Source of the DNA: a virus
Virus record (IMG/VR): IMGVR_UViG_3300023243_000078
Coordinates: 1 to 22,315 of that record
Strand: one strand, 5' to 3'
Length of the DNA: 22,315 nucleotides
The stretch's first letter is position 1; every line of letters starts with the position of its first letter. The notes beneath the pieces are model-generated. The model was given only the letters and a program-made list of their open reading frames with translations, was not told the origin of the DNA and did no database searches. Made by a program: the position numbers and the translations under genes. Positions 13,289 through 19,238 of this stretch are shown here, piece after piece.

Positions 13289-14029
13289 CTAAGTTGGGTT
13301 GCTGTGAGTGTAGATTTCAAATGTTCCGTCTAGGTGTTCTAGCAAAGCTGTAGCACTTTCTACCCAGTCGCCGTCATTCATATATTCTATACGGCCTATC
13401 TTCTTAATCTCTGCATGGTGTATATGACCACAGATGATTCCGTCGTAGCCTTTATTCTCGCAATACTCTGCTACATATTCTTCATAGCGGTTGATAAACT
13501 TAACTGCTTGTTTGGTATTGTCTTTGAGCCATTTACTTAGGCTCCAGTAGTTCATGCCTATTAGTTTTCTAACACGATTAAACTGTATGTTAAACCATAT
13601 CGTGCTATCGTAAAGCGTGTCACCAAAGTGCATTAACCACTTCTTATCTTTCATTAGTACATCAAAGAAATCGCCATGTATGACTAGATACTTTTTGCCG
13701 TTTACTGCTGTGTAGTCATACCTGTTTAGGATTTTAATACGTCCAAAGCTAATGTCAAACTTTAAAAAAGTTCTTAATCCTTCATCATGATTGCCCAGGA
13801 TATAATATACTTTGGTATTGCGTTTAGCTGCTGTTAATATGCTGCGTATTACGTTAGCGTGACTTTGCGGGAAGTACCAACGTTTGCGTAGTCTCCAGCC
13901 ATCTAGTATGTCGCCAACTAGGAATAGATTATCGCAGGTGTGTGTTTTTAAAAAAGCACAGAGAGCGTCTGCTTGACACCCCCGTGTACCTAAATGTATG
14001 TCACTTATGAATATACTTTTATAATGCAT
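13289..14029 (-). CDS. LpxH-like metallophosphoesterase (cassette copy 1)
   Basis: This 246-aa protein carries all calcineurin-like metallophosphoesterase motifs: S9-D10-I-H12, G39-D40-I-L-D, G79-N80-H81-D82-E, an HGD near residue 118 and GHIHHAE near 200. The context IFISDIHLGTRG and the LpxH-type length and spacing point to UDP-2,3-diacylglucosamine hydrolase relatives, which act in lipid A synthesis at the inner membrane. The final MNDGDWVESATALLEH is typical of this group. It is the first gene of the cassette; its stop TAG is within the TAGGAG site of the small gene. A near-leaderless start follows a CTAAATA late box. The exact substrate in phage infection is unknown. Confidence 0.85.
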   Translation of the reverse strand: MHYKSIFISDIHLGTRGCQADALCAFLKTHTCDNLFLVGDILDGWRLRKRWYFPQSHANVIRSILTAAKRNTKVYYILGNHDEGLRTFLKFDISFGRIKILNRYDYTAVNGKKYLVIHGDFFDVLMKDKKWLMHFGDTLYDSTIWFNIQFNRVRKLIGMNYWSLSKWLKDNTKQAVKFINRYEEYVAEYCENKGYDGIICGHIHHAEIKKIGRIEYMNDGDWVESATALLEHLDGTFEIYTHSNPT

Positions 14030-14036
14030 CTTGTTT

Positions 14037-14071
14037 TATTTAGTAGTACATATGTTACAGTTTGATTACAA
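14037..14071 (-). promoter_or_regulatory. Late-type box CTAAATA plus 17-nt upstream box (copy 1)
   Basis: On the minus strand TTGTAATCAAACTGTAA (14071-14055), 11 nt, then CTAAATA (14043-14037), then seven nt to the ATG. The same 17-mer lies the same 11 nt from the late box at copy 2 (20165-20199). The 17-mer contains TTACA twice, 11 bp apart on the plus strand, about one helical turn. Confidence 0.65.
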
Positions 14072-14139
14072 GTCTATTAATTTTTCTATTTAATCCATGC
14101 AAACACCATAGGAAAATTACTCTAATGAGTGTATTATTG

Positions 14140-14147
14140 TATAAATA
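14140..14147 (+). promoter_or_regulatory. Perfect late promoter TATAAATA for the small-gene cluster
   Basis: This exact TATAAATA precedes a leader of about 140 nt to the ATG at 14296. It is the only clear promoter before the plus-strand genes from 14296 to 15607. Confidence 0.65.
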
Positions 14148-14295
14148 AAGATGTTAGTAAAAACCATTAGTGGTTAATACTGATGACACAAGGAAAGACT
14201 TGGGCGATTGCTACGCCTTACAACTGACTGACACTGGCAAAGACCAGGGATAGTTGATTCCTAAAATCACACACACATATACAAGGAAATAAAAA
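14148..14295 (+). other. Structured untranslated leader with two mini-ORFs
   Basis: This stretch holds two possible hairpins, GGCG-ATTGCTA-CGCC and CTGG-CAAAGA-CCAG. It also has two mini-ORFs without ribosome-binding sites: 14151-14177 (MLVKTISG) and 14183-14227 (MTQGKTWAIATPYN). It ends in an AAGGAA site before the ATG at 14296. Upstream, 14072-14139 shows nothing recognisable. The mini-ORFs are more likely chance than genes. Confidence 0.4.
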
Positions 14296-14469
14296 ATGTT
14301 TAAGAAACTAAAAGCACTCTTACAAGGAGTGGTAACTCGGTTAGACACATCTAATCAACGCAAACTTGAACTCTTTATCAAGAGCAAGAACCCTACCTGC
14401 ACAGCAGACCTAGAACAGCTAGTACGCACATACGAGCGCTCACTAAGGAGCTCACAGTATGGTTACTAA
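14296..14469 (+). CDS. Small hypothetical protein, 57 aa
   Basis: The protein reads MFKKLKALLQGVVTRLDTSN and continues with a helical LELFIKSKNPTCTADLEQLV segment and a charged C-terminus. AAGGAA lies 8 nt before the ATG. Its end overlaps the 36-aa gene by 11 nt. The Lys-rich amphipathic N-terminus is shared in style with the next genes. It is the first of five tiny genes expressed from the late promoter at 14140. Function unknown. Confidence 0.65.
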   Translation: MFKKLKALLQGVVTRLDTSNQRKLELFIKSKNPTCTADLEQLVRTYERSLRSSQYGY

Positions 14470-14569
14470 AATTAAAAACTCCATCAAATCGTTCGGTTGT
14501 GCATTGTTCAATGCAATGATCATCAGTGGCGAAAGCCGTACTCAGCAAGTATCTAGATGGTATGTATAA
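14459..14569 (+). CDS. Small hypothetical protein, 36 aa
   Basis: The protein starts MVTKIKNSIKSFGCALFNAM, an amphipathic helix, and ends VSRWYV. AAGGAG lies eight nt before the ATG, within the previous gene, which is strong support for translation. It overlaps the next gene by eight bases if that starts at 14562. No family was recognised. Confidence 0.6.
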   Translation: MVTKIKNSIKSFGCALFNAMIISGESRTQQVSRWYV

Positions 14570-14714
14570 TTTGCTAAAGCAGCTTGTTGCAGTATTCTGC
14601 GACAGCAAGTACGATAAAGAAATTATGCGTTATGCCAAGTCTGAATATTCAAAAGACTGGGAATACGCATACCATATGTTAATGCAGGGCAAACAGCCCT
14701 ATACAAGGTTTTAA
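14562..14714 (+). CDS. Small hypothetical protein, 50 aa
   Basis: I prefer the ATG at 14562 (MYNLLKQLVAVFCDSKYDKE) which overlaps the stop of the 36-aa gene, suggesting coupled translation. A GTG at 14526 would give 62 aa. The protein has a short hydrophobic helix, then a Tyr/Lys/Glu-rich helix (IMRYAKSEYSKDWEYAYHML). No signal, no known motif. It belongs to the tiny-gene cluster. Confidence 0.58.
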   Translation: MYNLLKQLVAVFCDSKYDKEIMRYAKSEYSKDWEYAYHMLMQGKQPYTRF

Positions 14715-14715
14715 A

Positions 14716-14868
14716 ATGTTTAACACAATTATAGAGTTTTTTGAAGCACTAGGTAGAGCAAGAGCAGCTGCCACACTGGCTAGGTTGGGACATCATGAGT
14801 TGGCAAAAAAACTTATGTCTGCTGATACGCCAACGTTTGATGATCACCCATTTGAGGTTCATCCATAA
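14716..14868 (+). CDS. Small hypothetical protein, 50 aa
   Basis: The protein reads MFNTIIEFFEALGRARAAAT, then LARLGHHELAKKLMSAD and an acidic His-rich tail ending EVHP. The ARAAATLARLGHHELAKKL helix is reminiscent of small bacterial proteins of the DUF1127 type, but the match is by eye and weak. There is no strong ribosome-binding site, only AAGG 11 nt upstream. It starts one base after the previous stop and shares one base with the next start (TAATG). Confidence 0.58.
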   Translation: MFNTIIEFFEALGRARAAATLARLGHHELAKKLMSADTPTFDDHPFEVHP

Positions 14869-14924
14869 TGTGGCCTGTGTCTGACGAAGAATGGGAAGCA
14901 TGGTTCAACCAACCCAGTAAGTAG
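14868..14924 (+). CDS. Possible 18-aa micro-protein
   Basis: The ATG shares one base with the previous TAA. It encodes MWPVSDEEWEAWFNQPSK, acidic and Trp-rich. Translational coupling is its only support. It could be chance. Confidence 0.35.
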   Translation: MWPVSDEEWEAWFNQPSK

Positions 14925-14966
14925 TGCGCATCACGCAACTATTACAGAATATAAAGGAAATATTAA

Positions 14967-15428
14967 ATGTTAGTTAATATAAGAAACTATTGGAATCTAT
15001 TACCAGATTTTAGCCTAAGCCATATTCTGCTGCGTATCCCACTAGCGCTGATCTTTATTCAGCAGGGTTTAAGTAAAATGCCGTTCGATCCTGCTGGCGG
15101 TGAAGCATTTGGGTTACCAGCATTGATATGGTGGGTAGTTGTATTTGGAGAAATTGCTGCTGGTATAGGACTTTTATTAGGCGCACTAACCACACTGCCA
15201 GGACTGCGGGACAACTATGTTGTGGCAGTGACTGGCGACTTGATCACACGATTCTGCGGCATCACCATGTGCTGTATTGCAACCGGAGTGATTTGGGTAG
15301 TAATCAGACCTGACGACCTGCTGACATTTGTAATGACCGACTACATGCACTTTTCTTTGTGGTGCGGCGGGCTATATTTTGCCTTGCGTGGCAACTGGGC
15401 AGTAGCAACCAGAATTAAATCTACGTAA
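14967..15428 (+). CDS. DoxX-family membrane protein, 153 aa
   Basis: The protein has four membrane helices, near residues 20-35, 50-75, 95-110 and 125-145. The first helix is followed by LIFIQQGLSKMPFDPAGGEAFGLP, the DoxX-type G-x-x-K/H signature, then a VVVFGEIAAGIGLLLGALT helix. DoxX relatives are inner-membrane proteins linked to quinone oxidoreduction or thiol redox stress, with unclear biochemistry. AAAGGAAA precedes the ATG. It lies in the late plus-strand unit after the tiny genes and before a 52-aa membrane protein. A phage use might be to hold the membrane state during infection; that is inference. Confidence 0.78.
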   Translation: MLVNIRNYWNLLPDFSLSHILLRIPLALIFIQQGLSKMPFDPAGGEAFGLPALIWWVVVFGEIAAGIGLLLGALTTLPGLRDNYVVAVTGDLITRFCGITMCCIATGVIWVVIRPDDLLTFVMTDYMHFSLWCGGLYFALRGNWAVATRIKST

Positions 15429-15448
15429 CAAACACGGATATATACAGT

Positions 15449-15607
15449 ATGACAACAATAAATCAACAAGAAGACACTGGCACAGCGTCTGACCCAGAAG
15501 AAAAAGACATAACAGAAGAAGTAGTGCATGTAATGCACATTGTTCTACCCATTACAGGCGCTATCTTGATTTTCTTAATAGCATTTATTGCTGTGTTCAT
15601 GGCATAG
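15449..15607 (+). CDS. Small single-pass membrane protein, 52 aa
   Basis: Residues 1-25 are acidic and soluble (MTTINQQEDTGTASDPEEKD). Residues about 31-52 (IVLPITGAILIFLIAFIAVFMA) form one membrane helix at the C-terminus. It is 20 nt after the DoxX-like gene and no strong ribosome-binding site is visible. The arrangement resembles small accessory subunits of membrane redox complexes; a DoxX partner is possible but unproven. Confidence 0.6.
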   Translation: MTTINQQEDTGTASDPEEKDITEEVVHVMHIVLPITGAILIFLIAFIAVFMA

Positions 15608-15646
15608 AGTACCTGTCGATTCAACAGTTGGCACATAGTAGATAAA

Positions 15647-15664
15647 TGTAAATACACTATGAAA
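15647..15664 (+). promoter_or_regulatory. TGTAAATA start-proximal promoter element
   Basis: TGTAAATACACTATGAAA contains the hydrolase start codon and differs in one base from the element at 7147-7164. No Shine-Dalgarno site is present. A TTGGCA 18 nt upstream might serve as a weak -35. Confidence 0.4.
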
Positions 15665-16234
15665 ATAGTGTACATACATGGTGCTAATGCTACCGGTGAA
15701 AGTTTTAATTATATAAAAAACAAACTAGGTAGCGGCATAGACGTCAATTACGACAGTAGCAATGGGTTTGAAAATAATCTAAAAGACATGCAGGCAGCAC
15801 TAGACGGGCAGACTGATCTAGTGTTTGTTGCTCACAGTCTAGGTGGCATCTACAGTTTGCATCTAGCTAATAGCATGCCCAATGCTGTTAAAGGTGCCAT
15901 AACACTAAGCACCCCCTATGGTGGTGCAGCATCCGCAGACTATGCCAAATATTTCTTACCATTTAGTCGACTGATGCATGATATTGGCCCTAGCAGTTGG
16001 GCAATGAAACAGGCTGATAAGATTAAGATACAGCATCAGTGGACTAATGTAGTAACAGTCAAAGGACAAAGTCCATTTATGCACGAGCCCAATGATGGTG
16101 TAGTGACTATTGCTAGTCAAAAGCACCACGCAGATATGGAACTAATAGAAGTAGATTTTAACCACTATGAGGTTGTGCTTAGTGACGTAGTGGTTGGGCT
16201 TATTCAAGAACGAGTAAACAAGTTCAAGAAATAA
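15659..16234 (+). CDS. Alpha/beta hydrolase (esterase/lipase-like), 191 aa
   Basis: The protein begins MKIVYIHGANATGESFNYIK, with the HGAN oxyanion segment. VFVAHSLGGIYSLHLA has the nucleophile S60. GAITLSTPYGG is typical of PGAP1/triacylglycerol-lipase-like hydrolases. HEPNDGVVT (Asp near 145) and FNHYEV (His near 167) complete a triad. It is a second lipolytic-type enzyme in this window, unrelated in detail to the class 3 lipase at 10853. There is no signal peptide. The start lacks a ribosome-binding site and lies four bases from a TGTAAATA box. The substrate is unknown; a lipid or a small ester is likely. Confidence 0.82.
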   Translation: MKIVYIHGANATGESFNYIKNKLGSGIDVNYDSSNGFENNLKDMQAALDGQTDLVFVAHSLGGIYSLHLANSMPNAVKGAITLSTPYGGAASADYAKYFLPFSRLMHDIGPSSWAMKQADKIKIQHQWTNVVTVKGQSPFMHEPNDGVVTIASQKHHADMELIEVDFNHYEVVLSDVVVGLIQERVNKFKK

Positions 16235-16235
16235 G

Positions 16236-16264
16236 TTGACTTGTAAAGACTAGGCATATATAAT
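16236..16264 (+). promoter_or_regulatory. Sigma-70 promoter for the 88-aa gene
   Basis: TTGACT (16236-16241), a 17-nt spacer and a perfect TATAAT (16259-16264). The leader to the ATG at 16326 is about 55 nt and ends with AGGAG. A host-type early promoter on the plus strand. Confidence 0.8.
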
Positions 16265-16325
16265 AGTACATAGAGAAAAACAAATATCTATGTAAACACA
16301 GACATTAAACACACAGGAGATTATT

Positions 16326-16592
16326 ATGTCAAATTTCGAAACACCAAAATTGCCAGAAGTTAAATTTAACAAGAACGGATATGAAATCCGCACAGATATC
16401 TTAACCATGGCCAAGTCTATGGTAACTGAAGACTTTAACGCTAAACTCTATGGTTGGGAGCTCGCGCAGACGCGCAATGAGCAGGGACAGATTGTTACTA
16501 CAGTAGGTATGCCGCAGTTTCCAGGGATGGAAAAAGTGCTCGAAGCTGCTGAAAGAATGTACGGATTCGTTAATAGCGGCTTGAAGAAATAA
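16326..16592 (+). CDS. Conserved phage hypothetical protein, 88 aa
   Basis: The protein reads MSNFETPKLPEVKFNKNGYE, then IRTDILTMAKSMVTEDFNAK, YGWELAQTRNEQGQ, GMPQFPGMEKVLEAAERMY and a C-terminal FVNSGLKK. I associate this pattern with a small conserved family of marine T4-like phages of unknown function. It is soluble, with one predicted amphipathic helix at each end. It has its own near-consensus early promoter, AGGAG, and hairpins behind it, so it is a single-gene early unit, probably strongly expressed. A host-takeover or nucleic-acid-associated role is possible but not shown. Confidence 0.75.
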   Translation: MSNFETPKLPEVKFNKNGYEIRTDILTMAKSMVTEDFNAKLYGWELAQTRNEQGQIVTTVGMPQFPGMEKVLEAAERMYGFVNSGLKK

Positions 16593-16598
16593 ATTATT

Positions 16599-16653
16599 GG
16601 CGCATAGCGCCTTATATATTGTAGTAATAGATTGGACTCTTCGGAGTCCTTTC
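16599..16653 (+). terminator. Tandem hairpins after the 88-aa gene
   Basis: GGCGC-ATA-GCGCC (16599-16611) is followed by TTATATATT. GGACTC-TTCG-GAGTCC (16634-16649), a stable C(UUCG)G hairpin, is followed by TTTCT. The second is the better terminator. It ends two bases before the -35 of the next promoter. Confidence 0.7.
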
Positions 16654-16655
16654 TG

Positions 16656-16684
16656 TTGACATCCTAGCAAAAATATAGTATAAT
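16656..16684 (+). promoter_or_regulatory. Perfect sigma-70 promoter for the deoxyribonucleotidase
   Basis: TTGACA (16656-16661), a 17-nt spacer and TATAAT (16679-16684): an exact consensus match. The predicted first transcribed base falls at or next to the ATG at 16691, so the mRNA should be leaderless. Confidence 0.85.
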
Positions 16685-16690
16685 ACATGC

Positions 16691-17185
16691 ATGAACATAT
16701 ATTTAGACATGGATGATGTGGTTGCCGCTTGGCATTACCGCGCACAAGAGATCTTAAAACTACGTGTTGCTAAAGACAGTGACCGTATCCCCCAAGTAGA
16801 ATGGGACAAGCTCAAAGAGGACCTACGTTTTTATCGAGACTTGCCCTTAATGGAGGGCGCACATGAACTAGTTAATATGTGTAAGCAGTATATTCAGCGC
16901 AATCCCCAATATACACTACGATTCCTTACAGCATTACCGCATGACTACTCTATGCCATTGGCCGTATATGACAAGGTTCATTGGGGAGATAACCACTTCC
17001 CCGGAATACCAGTTACTATTGGTCCTTTTAGTTTTGACAAATGGCGCCATTGCAAAACCCCAGGCGATATCTTGATTGATGATAGACACAGTAACTGTAA
17101 AGAATGGGAGGCAGCAGGCGGAGTAGCACATATCTATACCACCTGGGATAACTGCAAGCCTTGGCTTGAGACAGTACTCAAATAA
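16691..17185 (+). CDS. 5'(3')-deoxyribonucleotidase (NT5C-like, HAD superfamily)
   Basis: This 164-aa protein begins MNIYLDMDDVVAAWH. D6-x-D8 is HAD motif I (nucleophile and acid/base). FLTALP near residue 78 is motif II, the Lys in FDKWRHCK is motif III, and DILIDDRHSN near 127-136 is motif IV. The size and the DMDDVVA start match the 5' nucleotidase, deoxy (NT5C) family, which dephosphorylates dNMPs and so tunes dNTP pools. It fits with nrdA in nucleotide metabolism. The start is fixed by the family pattern. It has no ribosome-binding site and a perfect sigma-70 promoter that predicts a leaderless transcript. A strong terminator follows directly. Confidence 0.87.
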   Translation: MNIYLDMDDVVAAWHYRAQEILKLRVAKDSDRIPQVEWDKLKEDLRFYRDLPLMEGAHELVNMCKQYIQRNPQYTLRFLTALPHDYSMPLAVYDKVHWGDNHFPGIPVTIGPFSFDKWRHCKTPGDILIDDRHSNCKEWEAAGGVAHIYTTWDNCKPWLETVLK

Positions 17186-17208
17186 AAAGCCCCGCAAGGG
17201 GCTTTTTT
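17184..17208. terminator. Bidirectional intrinsic terminator
   Basis: AAAAAGCCCC-GCAA-GGGGCTTTTTT has a GC-rich stem, a GCAA tetraloop and T-runs on both strands. It separates the plus-strand deoxyribonucleotidase from the minus-strand 297-aa gene and can end transcripts from both sides. Confidence 0.9.
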
Positions 17209-17213
17209 AATGA

Positions 17214-17230
17214 GTCTATAATTTATAGAC
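17214..17230. repeat. 17-nt perfect palindrome at the 3' end of the 297-aa gene
   Basis: GTCTATAA-T-TTATAGAC is a perfect inverted repeat with a single central base. It overlaps the TAA stop of the 297-aa gene. It may fold as an extra hairpin before the terminator. Confidence 0.5.
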
Positions 17231-18116
17231 CGCTTGCGCCAGTGCTTGCCCATTCACGAGCACCATTTGGAAGTGTGCGCTCACAAGCTAACTGTGCTAC
17301 TAGTGTTGTTACAATACCAGCAACGACCGCAGCACAGCTTTGCGGGATAACCATTGCGCCTGCTGCCGCATCTATTGACTTAGCAAGCGTAAATGCAATA
17401 GCATCTGTTAAGATCTGTTTGTTCTTGTTACCAATTGCCTTGCGTACATCTGCTGAGATCCAGATCAATTCAACAAATGCCTGTGCAGTCAAGTCGACTG
17501 CGGTGCCTAATGCAACAGCACCAACTGTTTCTTTAGCAGCCAAATACAAGATTGCAGTTGCGCTTAGTGGAGCAGTTGCCGCAGTAGTTGTCGCTACGCT
17601 AACTGGCTCTGGACGATATAGCAGTGCTGCGAAGATAGTACCAAGAGCAATGCTAACACCAATTTGACAGTAGTTGGCTTCTGCCCACTCTGCAATCAAT
17701 TCACCGGCGTCTGCTACAGCATACGCACCTTGCTCAAGGCCGTGAACAGCAAGTTTACTGCCAGCCTCGATATCATTCATAGCAGCAGCCGCTACGTTAG
17801 CAGTTGCCATTGCGCCTTTTGTTGCTGCAACTTTTGCCTGGCCAGCTGCACTAACTGTAGTCTTGTTAATAGCATTTACTGTGTCTGTCGCGGCCTTGGC
17901 TGTTTTAGCAGCAGCATCGGATGTGGCCTTAGCGGCAGCATCGGCCTGACGTTTAGCTTCAGCAGCAGCGTCCTGTGCTGCCTTGGCAGTTGCATTAGCT
18001 GTGTCTGTTGCAGTTTTAGTGGTTGTATCTACTACTGTGTTAGTAACCTTAGTAGTTGTATCGGCTACTTTGTTAACTGTCTTGCTTGCACTTTTTATAA
18101 TTGATTTCAAACTCAT
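17223..18116 (-). CDS. Ala/Thr-rich coiled-coil protein with C-terminal membrane segments, 297 aa
   Basis: Residues 1-110 are repetitive and rich in Ala, Thr, Lys and Asp (VADTTTKVTNTVVDTTTKTA, later AAQDAAAEAKRQADAAAKA), in an 11-residue-like amphipathic pattern that resembles group 3 LEA or apolipoprotein-type helices. Residues about 150-265 hold several hydrophobic stretches (CQIGVSIALGTIFAALLY, ATAILYLAAKETVGAVALGT, GAMVIPQSCAAVVAGIVTTL). It probably associates with membranes. AAGGA lies before the ATG. It follows the two-helix protein at 18129 with a 12-nt gap, likely one transcript. The function is not recognised; a membrane-active or stress-protective role is only a guess. Base composition is richer in G+C than its neighbours. 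Confidence 0.72.
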   Translation of the reverse strand: MSLKSIIKSASKTVNKVADTTTKVTNTVVDTTTKTATDTANATAKAAQDAAAEAKRQADAAAKATSDAAAKTAKAATDTVNAINKTTVSAAGQAKVAATKGAMATANVAAAAMNDIEAGSKLAVHGLEQGAYAVADAGELIAEWAEANYCQIGVSIALGTIFAALLYRPEPVSVATTTAATAPLSATAILYLAAKETVGAVALGTAVDLTAQAFVELIWISADVRKAIGNKNKQILTDAIAFTLAKSIDAAAGAMVIPQSCAAVVAGIVTTLVAQLACERTLPNGAREWASTGASGL

Positions 18117-18128
18117 GATATTTTTCCT

Positions 18129-18338
18129 TTATTCGTTTTTAGATGATTGTTTTCCGCCTAAGTATCCGCCAATAATTCCTATTAGTCCTGTGATACTCAT
18201 TTTCATTAGCGTGATGATTTCTGGATCTAGAACTCTGTCAGTTCGCATGGCAATCATGTAATCACCTAAAATAACTATGCACAGCAGAATCATTATTCCT
18301 GTTGCTAGCATACCAACTATATAATCTGCAAACTTCAT
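18129..18338 (-). CDS. Small two-helix membrane protein (holin-like?), 69 aa
   Basis: The protein starts MKFADYIVGMLATGIMILLC. One membrane helix covers about residues 7-27 and a second about 43-62 (MKMSITGLIGIIGGYLGGKQ), with a charged loop between and a charged C-terminus (SSKNE). Size and layout fit small class II holins, but no lysin gene is near. AGAGAG precedes the ATG. A CTAAATA late-type box lies 26 nt upstream. It may work with the 297-aa membrane-associated protein downstream. Confidence 0.68.
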   Translation of the reverse strand: MKFADYIVGMLATGIMILLCIVILGDYMIAMRTDRVLDPEIITLMKMSITGLIGIIGGYLGGKQSSKNE

Positions 18339-18364
18339 TGTACTCTCTTATTAACTATTAGGAA

Positions 18365-18371
18365 TATTTAG
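18365..18371 (-). promoter_or_regulatory. CTAAATA late-type promoter for the 69-aa gene
   Basis: The minus strand reads CTAAATA, 26 nt before the ATG at 18338. It overlaps the stop codon of a possible tiny ORF. It has the same form as the boxes at 7623, 10805 and 14037. Confidence 0.5.
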
Positions 18372-18442
18372 TGGTTAACAATCAGTTGGAACACAATTGT
18401 GATAACTGGTATAATAATGCCAAATGCTCCTAGAAATATCAT
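18368..18442 (-). other. Possible tiny hydrophobic ORF (24 aa or a remnant)
   Basis: From an ATG at 18442 the minus strand encodes MIFLGAFGIIIPVITIVFQL and four more residues: one membrane helix. AGGAG is not positioned before this ATG. The open frame continues upstream to about 18497 with a charged KLKQKKKEDTAEAIL segment but has no start codon there. It may be a real small membrane protein with a lost start or a chance frame. The rest of 18443-18527 shows only a short CGCC/GGCG inverted repeat. Confidence 0.3.
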
Positions 18443-18527
18443 ACCGTTTAGTATCGCCTCTGCGGTGTCTTCTTTCTTCTTCTGTTTTAACTTGTCCTAT
18501 TATACGCCGCCAGCCCGGCGAGTATTC

Positions 18528-19238
18528 TTAACTCCAATACCTAGATGAATCCAAGCTATCCCAATAGGCCTTGTTGTTGCGGTTGACAAAGTTCTTGATT
18601 AAGTACTTGGCCATCCCAAGATAGCCCATCTTCTTGAACCTACGACTATCCTGTCCAAAGTGATGGCGGAGGATTCTAAACTTTCTTGGACTGTACTTTC
18701 TAGATAGGAAGAAGTCCTCGGAAGTTGAAAACTGTTCAGGAAAGCCACCGAGCTCTTCAAAACGATCTTTACGAGTAAGCATGAATGCTCCGACGGCAAA
18801 TGGAGAGAAATATTTTATTGTGTGGTTGATTAAGTTAAATGCGGTGAATCCAATCTTTGCTCGTAAGTCATTGTCATAGCATTTGATGTTTAGTCCGATG
18901 AGATCTAGGTTCTCAGACTCGATTAAATTGACAGCATCTTTAATCACAGTGCCTTTAAAGAACCGCACATCGGCATCAATGAATAGAATGTAAGGAGTAG
19001 TCACTAGCTGTGCTCCGCTGTTCTTGGCTATAGAAACAGGACCACCTTCGATGATTTCGACCTGCAATGCGCCTTTGTTATCTTGTATAACTTGCCTAGT
19101 ACTATCAGTAGAGCAGTCAGCTATGATAACTCTGGTATCACCTATATCTTGGTCGCGTAGAGCATCTAACAAATGATGTATATAGTTTTCCTCATTCTTA
19201 CAAGGTACCACAATGGTAATGGTATCACTTAATTTCAT
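18528..19238 (-). CDS. Family 2 glycosyltransferase (cassette copy 2)
   Basis: I use the ATG at 19238 (MKLSDTITIVVPCKNEENYI): it overlaps the stop of the small gene (ATGA) and gives 236 aa, exactly the length of copy 1. An ATG four codons upstream is also in frame. ADCSTDST, a D-A-D motif (DSD in copy 1) and TSEDFFLS are conserved, as is the C-terminal FGQDSRRFKKMGYLGMAKYL. The two copies are clearly similar along their whole length, more so than expected for general family 2 enzymes. The role is transfer of a sugar onto an envelope glycan or lipid; donor and acceptor are unknown. Confidence 0.88.
   Translation of the reverse strand: MKLSDTITIVVPCKNEENYIHHLLDALRDQDIGDTRVIIADCSTDSTRQVIQDNKGALQVEIIEGGPVSIAKNSGAQLVTTPYILFIDADVRFFKGTVIKDAVNLIESENLDLIGLNIKCYDNDLRAKIGFTAFNLINHTIKYFSPFAVGAFMLTRKDRFEELGGFPEQFSTSEDFFLSRKYSPRKFRILRHHFGQDSRRFKKMGYLGMAKYLIKNFVNRNNKAYWDSLDSSRYWS

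Noticed and set aside
14183-14227. Mini-ORF MTQGKTWAIATPYN in the leader of the small-gene cluster
   Set aside because: No ribosome-binding site and no overlap with a following start; kept only as part of the leader description.
17242-18104. Plus-strand open frames opposite the Ala/Thr-rich gene
   Set aside because: They arise from its repetitive codons; products are Cys/Ser- or Ala/Val-rich without family features.
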